Of a stretch of DNA of 64,000 nt, positions 58,614 to 64,000 are shown one piece after another. The notes under the pieces are model-generated. The model was not told where the DNA came from, searched no databases, and worked only from the letters and a program-made list of their open reading frames with translations. The stretch covers positions 55,725,139 through 55,789,138 of the forward strand of contig OX377204.1 of the NCBI GenBank assembly GCA_947396885.1, written 5' to 3'. This DNA is from Heligmosomoides polygyrus polygyrus (lineage: Eukaryota; Nematoda; Chromadorea; Rhabditida; Heligmosomidae). The position numbers were made by a program, and so were the translations under genes. Position 1 is the stretch's first letter; each line of letters opens with the position of its first letter.

Positions 58614-59261
58614 ATTCTCAACGATTTAACTGTTACGTAATTAGGAGGTGGGTTCATTCAACATCACTGGACCAGGCAGTTAGTTCAATGAAGTTATCAC
58701 AAACGTCCTTGAAAAAATAGTTGGAAGCAAGATTGGTGGCGTTGGTTGTTCTCGAGGAATCATCCGTTACACTTTTGAATAACACAGCACATCTGCGAAT
58801 GCGTACAAAATTTAAAAATGAGGATACGAAATACAAGAAAACTCATGCGCTCTTGTTCGCTATCGATAAAAGGGGGCATTTTTTGCAATAGAGCTCGATT
58901 TCACATTGGAGGAACTAAAAGATATAGATTCAGTGTGGAAGTTCTGCTGTAATAGTAAAACTCTCGTCTCCGAATGTGAATCTCATTCTGCAACTTCCGA
59001 AATTCCTCCGGTCAGTTAGGTTGAGCTTCTCTTACCCGAACCATCCCAAGGAATTCAAATGCGTCTAAAGACTAGAATTTTTCGAAGCCGAGTTGTTGAC
59101 TTGCACTCGTGCCGATAAACACCGTTCCAACGAAAGAGCGTTCTATGCTTTTGGAGAATTTCCACTACTACACCTCCACTAACATCAAAGGCCGCCACTG
59201 CGCTAATTCCATCACGATCTTGTACGAAGAATTAAAATATATTAGCTGTTTCTCTTTTTAG
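58614..59261. other. No gene recognised
   Basis: Possible 5' exons of the downstream membrane-protein gene were sought; none could be joined in phase with confidence. Confidence 0.3.
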
Positions 59262-61744
59262 ATAACTGCTTCATTGTTGGTATTTTTGGATTTGGCCGTG
59301 ATTTGTGTTATCGCAACAAATGGAGAAATAGGTAAGTTTTTAGATTACAGGCTTATCTAGTTAACTCTTTTTATATATGATATATATGTATACGCACAGT
59401 TTTCAAGACCAAATTGGACACGTTCATAAGCAAGCATGACGCTTTTCTGTAGTCTGTTGACATAGCTACTAAGCGCAAGATTGCGTCGTAAGATTCTCTT
59501 TGTTTTAGCATCCAGTTGGTCTTGCGGTAACGCGAGCAATACTGCCACGGTGCGAAAGCCCTATTAGGAGAGGTCAGCCCTTGTTTAGCGCCAGGAATTC
59601 CAACGCCCATCTTCTCCAAAAGTTCGACATTAGGAATCCGTCCTCTGGTTGAGATGAGATAGCCATTGCTACCAACCCGAGTGCCATAAACATGAGCCAG
59701 ATGATGAGATCTACTGCAGGGAACTGGTACAACAAAGGAGCTACATATTTGAGAACATCTTGCAGAAGTGGGTCGCTGCACTTGCAGAGGCTTTTACGTG
59801 GACAACAAAATTACGTGAAGCTTGTCGAAATTTCTAATCATACAACCCGCAACAAATCTAGTTTTCTACCTATTCCTTAAAAGCACTCGAAGTTAAAAGT
59901 TAACCAGACAAGTGTATAAGCAATCGTGTAGAACACGAACTTGAATAGCTGAACATAATTCTTCTTTTGAATAATCGATTTGCGGAGGTTAGATTCACTA
60001 GATCGCAGACTGCAAGCTCCAAATATTCAGCAATTAGCTGCACGAAGTTTGAGCTCGCCAGGAAGTATTTCAGAGAAAAAGGAAGTTACTGAACTTTGGT
60101 CTGCAAGTGCTTTCGCCCGCTATTCCGTCGACCCGCCCCACCTGACTTTGAGCGGCGAAGCTGCATTTACGAAAGAAGCTATTCAATGATTGCACCGAAA
60201 AGGAAAATTAGATTTCAAGCCTCGCCAAATCGCAGTTGACAGTTTTCTGCGCTTCAGGAATTTATAGCATAACAAAGCAGGTTGATTAAGGCGAAAATTT
60301 TCTTGATCGAAACCTTTTCACAGTATAATTAGCATTGCCTGAAAGAACTGTGAAATCTCAAACCAACCTAACTGGAGTATCGAACGGTTCCTCACGGTTG
60401 GTACTGGAGTCGTTGCGCGTTAAATAGTTATCTGCGAAACCTTTCGAAAAGCCTTCTTCAATGTGTTCTTCTGGCTATAAACAGCAAGAAGTAATTCATT
60501 ACTAGCGATTGTGACTCCGATAAAGGTTCTCCATCGCGTGATAATTAGCAAAGCAAGATAATTCTTGCCTTCTTGCTGTCGAAAATGATATAAATTCCAG
60601 AGCTTTAAACTTGGGTCACTGAACCAGTAATGGATCTACATACGAAAATAACAATGAGACCAATGACCAACGCATTAACGGGTGAGCTACAGCTCCACGG
60701 CGCTGGCTAAATCGGTCCTGATGATAAGCAGATCTAGTGTATTGGGCCCTTTCCAGATTAATTAGGTGGTTCGCTTTACTCTCTACGCACTCGCAAGTAA
60801 TCCAACTCACTGTTGAACAAAGCGCAAGTCCTCAACCACTCCTACTTTCTGCTCTCTATTGTCTCTAAGGGTTGAATCCTCAAGCTGTGTGCTCTGATTT
60901 GAAACATTTTTCATGATGAGGGGTGTGATATGAATGCTTGCCAAGTGGAGGAGTTCCATTTATCGGATGAATAGCGCGAATCACTTTGCAGTTTTTTTCA
61001 TATTTTGACGATTCAAACATCACTTAATTCTCCCACTATTTTTCCCTGCCTTACCTGCTCAATAGACAACAAACAAGTGCGGATAACTCTCAACATAAAT
61101 TAATTAATTAATTAATTAATGAAAAAATAAAAGACAACCACCCCATTTATTAGCACACAATTTATAACCAGGAGTCATCGAGATGCCTCTATGGGTCATA
61201 TGCCTAGTGCTGTGGTGCATTTCTCTGTTGCTGATCCTAGTAGGTATATGGACCAACAGAACAGTGTTGTTCATTCCTGCGTACGTTGTGTGGGTGAGTG
61301 AGCTTATTTTTTGAGGCTCGTGGACACAATCGTTCACTTCATACATCGACTTCAGACTGCAACCTTCATCTCTTCGGTTCTCTTCATAGTTATCGATGCC
61401 TATGTCAACACATTCTGCACTGGAGCTCCAGGGAATAAAACAGGTAATGTGGTTTTAATGCGCGAGCTTGCGTGTTGAAATTAGACCTGCACCTCATGGT
61501 TAGCATTCCAAACTCATAGTCAGAACTGAAGTACGCAGAACTTTCAAAAATCAACCCGAAAATCTGCTGAGTCTTCCCATATATATATGCAAACTAATAG
61601 AAAGGAGAGGATTCCAATAAGACTTTACAGAATCGCGGTGAAAGTTGTGCTCTCCTCTCAGGATCAGTAAGTTCCTCTTCTTCAAACTCTGAAATGGAAG
61701 CAGATTTGGAACAGCTAACAACAAGGAGCGGAGCGCAAAGTTAA
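59262..61744 (+). CDS. Multi-pass membrane protein gene, 3' exons
   Basis: Four exons join in phase: 59262-59331 (acceptor tctcttttta-g, donor GTAAGT), 61172-61293 (donor GTGAGT), 61356-61443 (acceptor acttcag, donor GTAATG) and 61662-61744 (acceptor tcctctcag), ending TAA. The product has hydrophobic helices ITASLLVFLDLAVICVIAT, LWVICLVLWCISLLLILVGI and TVLFIPAYVVW/TATFISSVLFIVI, then a possible NKT glycosylation site and a Ser-rich, acidic tail (SVSSSSSNSEMEADLEQL). This topology is common among nematode four-span proteins, but I recognise no named family. The 5' end is missing and the first intron (1840 bp) is long for this window. Phase closure of the last three exons is strong; the first is less sure. 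Confidence 0.6.
59357..59830 (-). CDS. Possible minus-strand coding segments
   Basis: Inside the long intron of the membrane gene, the minus strand has a hydrophobic frame (about 59800-59580, LLYQFPAVDLIIWLMFMALG then LVAMAISSQ) ending at a stop, and a second frame 59548-59357 (LPQDQLDAKTKRILRRNLAL ... YERVQFGLENC). A third frame is open across both (136 codons, 59781-59371). A junction in phase was not found. May be a small membrane-protein gene or coincidence. Confidence 0.2.
59980..60189 (+). other. Coding-like open frame of unknown status
   Basis: LDSLDRRLQAPNIQQLAARS, then SEKKEVTELWSASAFARYSV and a stop after FTKEAIQ. The composition is protein-like, but no acceptor joins it in phase to the exon at 59262. 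It could be a terminal exon of another transcript. Confidence 0.25.
61097..61122. repeat. (TTAA)n microsatellite
   Basis: Six AATT units inside the long intron. Confidence 0.8.
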
Positions 61745-62313
61745 TTTGAAAGTCTGTTCGAAAGATTCAGAAGAACATGAGGCTAGTATTTTGTTATTAT
61801 TTTCCTAGTGAAGCATTCAAAATACAATACTGGTCTTAACTTTTGGTCTTTGTGCGGAAAAAACCAAAAAACGCCTTTTCCGGCGCCTTGCTGTAGCGCT
61901 CTTCAAATTGAGCGCATTCTAATTGAAATGCATGCAAACAGATATTTTGGTATCAATCGAATAAAAATCGAGACGTCTCGAACGAAGGCGTGACACAATC
62001 TCTTCTTTTCCTAAAAATGGCAGCTTTCCTGATCTCTAAAAAGCTTTAAATCATTCTTCTCAAATACAAGAACTTTATAAATTTTCAAACAATGTGTGCA
62101 CTTGTTAGGTAGGTGAATTAAGACTTCAAAGAAAGCCATACTACAAATTTCCCTTGGACAAAATTTATTCTAACCTTTTCAGAAAGTTTCTAGTTTAATG
62201 TACAAGGAGCTTATTTTGATTTGAAGGATGCTCAGATAGAGGCTTGTTTCAGGCCGATTACGGTGGTAAAGAAGAATGCCCAATTTGAAGAAGAGTTGGT
62301 ATACCTATATATG
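61745..62313. other. No gene recognised
   Basis: Likely 3' UTR and flank of the membrane-protein gene; short open frames only. Confidence 0.4.
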
Positions 62314-62327
62314 GAATGCTATCCGAG
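62314..62327. repeat. Target site duplication of RTE D, left
   Basis: GAATGCTATCCGAG, repeated exactly at 63112-63125. Confidence 0.9.
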
Positions 62328-63111
62328 CATCTTCTTCCTCTTCTTCTTCTTCAGCGTTTGTCCCGCTTCGTTGCGGGGTTCGCTCTCCTGGTGTCATGAC
62401 GCCACCTTTCCCGGTCTTGCTCTTGAGGGGTGGACGCCAGTTACTTTCATGTCCATGTGTAACGTATCCGACCAACGCTGCTTCGGGCGCCCTCTGGGCT
62501 GCTTTCCTGACACTTCCAACTCAAGGCCTATCTTGCGGACGCTGTCTTTTTCCCCACGCAGAATGTGGCCGTACCATCGTAAGTGAGCTTCGCATATCTT
62601 GTCCGCATTCGGCGCGACACCGAACTTCTGCCGAATAGCATCATTTCTGATGCGGTCCATTCGGGTGACTCCAGCCGTCCAGCGCAGCATCTTCGTCACC
62701 ATCGCGCTGAGGCGCGTTTCAACTTCTTTAGCCGCAGGCCAACACTCAGCGCCGTATATTGCTACCGGCCGCACGACTGCTCTGTAGATCTTTGACTTCA
62801 GGTGCTCTGGTATCTTCCTATCGCAGAGCACACCAGTCAGCGAACGCCAGTTGGACCTGCACTCACCGTGAGTTCACTTCAACCATCAGACCGCCGTCAG
62901 ACGCTATTGCTGATCCCAGGTACTTAAAAACCGATGTGCGTGCAAGCTCAGTGCCGTCAATCTTAATAGAGCCGGACTCGTTTACGTCAGTCGTTAGGTA
63001 CTCAGTCTTCTTGACGTTCAATTTGAGTCCGAACCTCGCCAGACGGTCGCACCAAGCTTGCATCTGCCGCTCGAGATCGTCTTTGTCATCGCAAGCGCTC
63101 ATCACGTCATC
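62328..63111 (-). mobile_element. RTE-type LINE copy D, 5' truncated
   Basis: 784 bp bounded by a 14 bp duplication. The minus strand begins inside the RT catalytic box (DDVMSACDDKDDLERQMQAW) and continues KKTEYLTTDVNESGSIKIDG, LCDRKIPEHLKSKIYRAVVR, RWTAGVTRMDRIRNDAIRQK and RGRPKQRWSDTLHMD, ending in a (GAA)n-like tail (about 62330-62352). It is closest in wording to copy C (for example KVTGVHP and DLERQMQAWCDRLARF), so C and D belong to one subfamily. Confidence 0.92.
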
Positions 63112-63284
63112 GAATGCTATCCGAGAATATATCAGGAAAAACTAAGAAAACTACTCTATGAACTGGGATATTTCAATTCAAGTGCGATAGTTCAAATCCG
63201 ACGTTATTTCTGGACTAAACTATTTAGTAATATGTGTGAGTGTTGCCATGCCTTCTCGCATCGAGCAAGGGAACCAAATATCTA

Positions 63285-63540
63285 TCAGTATGTGACTGCA
63301 GAGTCAAAGGAGGCGCTTGCACTGAATCGAGGTTCTTTGACTGGACCGCTCCACCCCTCTGGAGACTTTGAATTGGTATCAAACTTGTCTAGGAAGAGCA
63401 GAACATTGACTTGTTCATAGACTAGCCTCCGCAAGTCATTGTTCAAATCTTCCCTCCAGGACGTCCCGTAGAAATATGATGCTTGGCGCGTCAAAAAATG
63501 TTTTTGTAGCCATCCTAATAATCGGTTTTATCCCTAAACA
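63285..63540 (+). mobile_element. SINE family 2, copy 4 (diverged)
   Basis: A-box-like GACTGCAGAGTCAAAGGAGG, then ctccacccctctggagactt, gaattggtatcaaacttgtc, gcaagtcattgttcaaatc and gacgtcccgtagaaatat, all counterparts of copies 1-3. Confidence 0.6.
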
Positions 63541-63855
63541 TGATCAAAGGGCAAAGAATGAAAGGTGGCGTTAATCCGTCCCTTCTGAGATGCTCTAAGC
63601 ATCTTCGGTCTATCGGACGTCGTGGAGTCAATTTGAGCGCGTCTTTGGCCTACACAATGACTTGCGCTCACCACCCGAAGTGCAAATGTTTAGTCGTTCC
63701 CAGACAAGTCTTGTACCAATTGCGCTATTAAATGGTTACCTTGGGAAATACCCGGCGGTAAAGGAGGGCAGGGTGGAAAATCCGAAAAAAACGAACCTGG
63801 AATCGGCTGCACGTGACAGCCTGCACCTCCTCCGACTGCGCTAACACGGGGCAAA
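63541..63855 (-). mobile_element. SINE family 2, copy 5
   Basis: The minus strand has the best A-box, TAGCGCAGTCGG (63833-63844), then a ccgattccaggttcg segment, a U-rich break in the B-box, and the body ttggtacaagacttgtctgg and gcaagtcattg. It meets copy 4 tail to tail. Confidence 0.65.
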
Positions 63856-64000
63856 TTGAACACAACAGATAGCAAGCTATAAAAAGCGGATATTAAATGG
63901 TTACACTTGCAAACATGTCCTACGTGGAGGCGCCTCGAATGAGTTCCTTTTGTCATTTGAGTTGGAATAGACGATGACACACGGTGACCATCAATTGGAC

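Overview
The window is nuclear DNA of a nematode, most likely a strongylid (hookworm-like) worm. Spliceable introns are 47-80 bp with polypyrimidine-AG acceptors. The repeats include RTE-type and CR1-like LINEs, a Penelope-like element with a GIY-YIG nuclease, a mariner fragment and an intron-rich MULE gene of the kind expanded in these worms. There is one 200-N scaffold gap (39963-40162). I see no operon-like bacterial gene order, no CRISPR array and no intact rRNA or tRNA gene.

Region by region. 0-7 kb: a foldback MITE, a 10-exon MULE transposase gene with all splice phases in register (907-2945), exon-like sequence of an unrecognised gene (about 3480-4239), and on the minus strand an intronless, broken copy of SURF4 (5896-6535) beside a GC-rich block with tandem repeats. 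7-16 kb: a decayed hookworm-type endonuclease/RT element, a tRNA-derived SINE, a second MITE, a minus-strand RTE copy (A), a third MITE and a CR1-like RT scrap. 16-24 kb: a very large Foldback-like element whose left arm holds about 620-670 bp tandem subrepeats and is split by a 3.2 kb RTE insertion (B) with a 13 bp target duplication. 24-27.5 kb: a 433 bp internally deleted RTE derivative (E) inside another RT element. 27.6-31.6 kb: a second, nearly complete giant foldback, itself split by a 1.04 kb palindromic element with TTA target duplications. This foldback sits against the 3' part of a CR1-like LINE (31.6-34.6 kb), which also carries a SINE with a 12 bp duplication. 37-40.6 kb: RTE remnant, palindromic satellite, gap, and a third foldback arm. 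43.9-48.6 kb: a Penelope-like element split by RTE copy C (16 bp duplication) and by a fourth MITE. 49-55 kb: RTE scraps, a mariner fragment and copies of a second tRNA-related SINE family. 55.6-57.9 kb: a CR1-like LINE with a 634-codon open frame. 59.3-61.7 kb: probable 3' exons of a host multi-pass membrane protein gene, the best candidate for a resident cellular gene. 62.3-63.9 kb: a 5'-truncated RTE copy (D) with a 14 bp duplication and two more SINEs.

Most of the sequence is therefore nested transposable elements, and the target duplications give a relative insertion order. The most interesting structures are the Foldback-like elements with tandem subrepeats and a subterminal hairpin, the RTE-derived minimal element, the MITE family sharing one terminal motif, and the apparently uninterrupted MULE gene. 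All coding calls rest on reading translations and splice phases by eye; no database search was possible.
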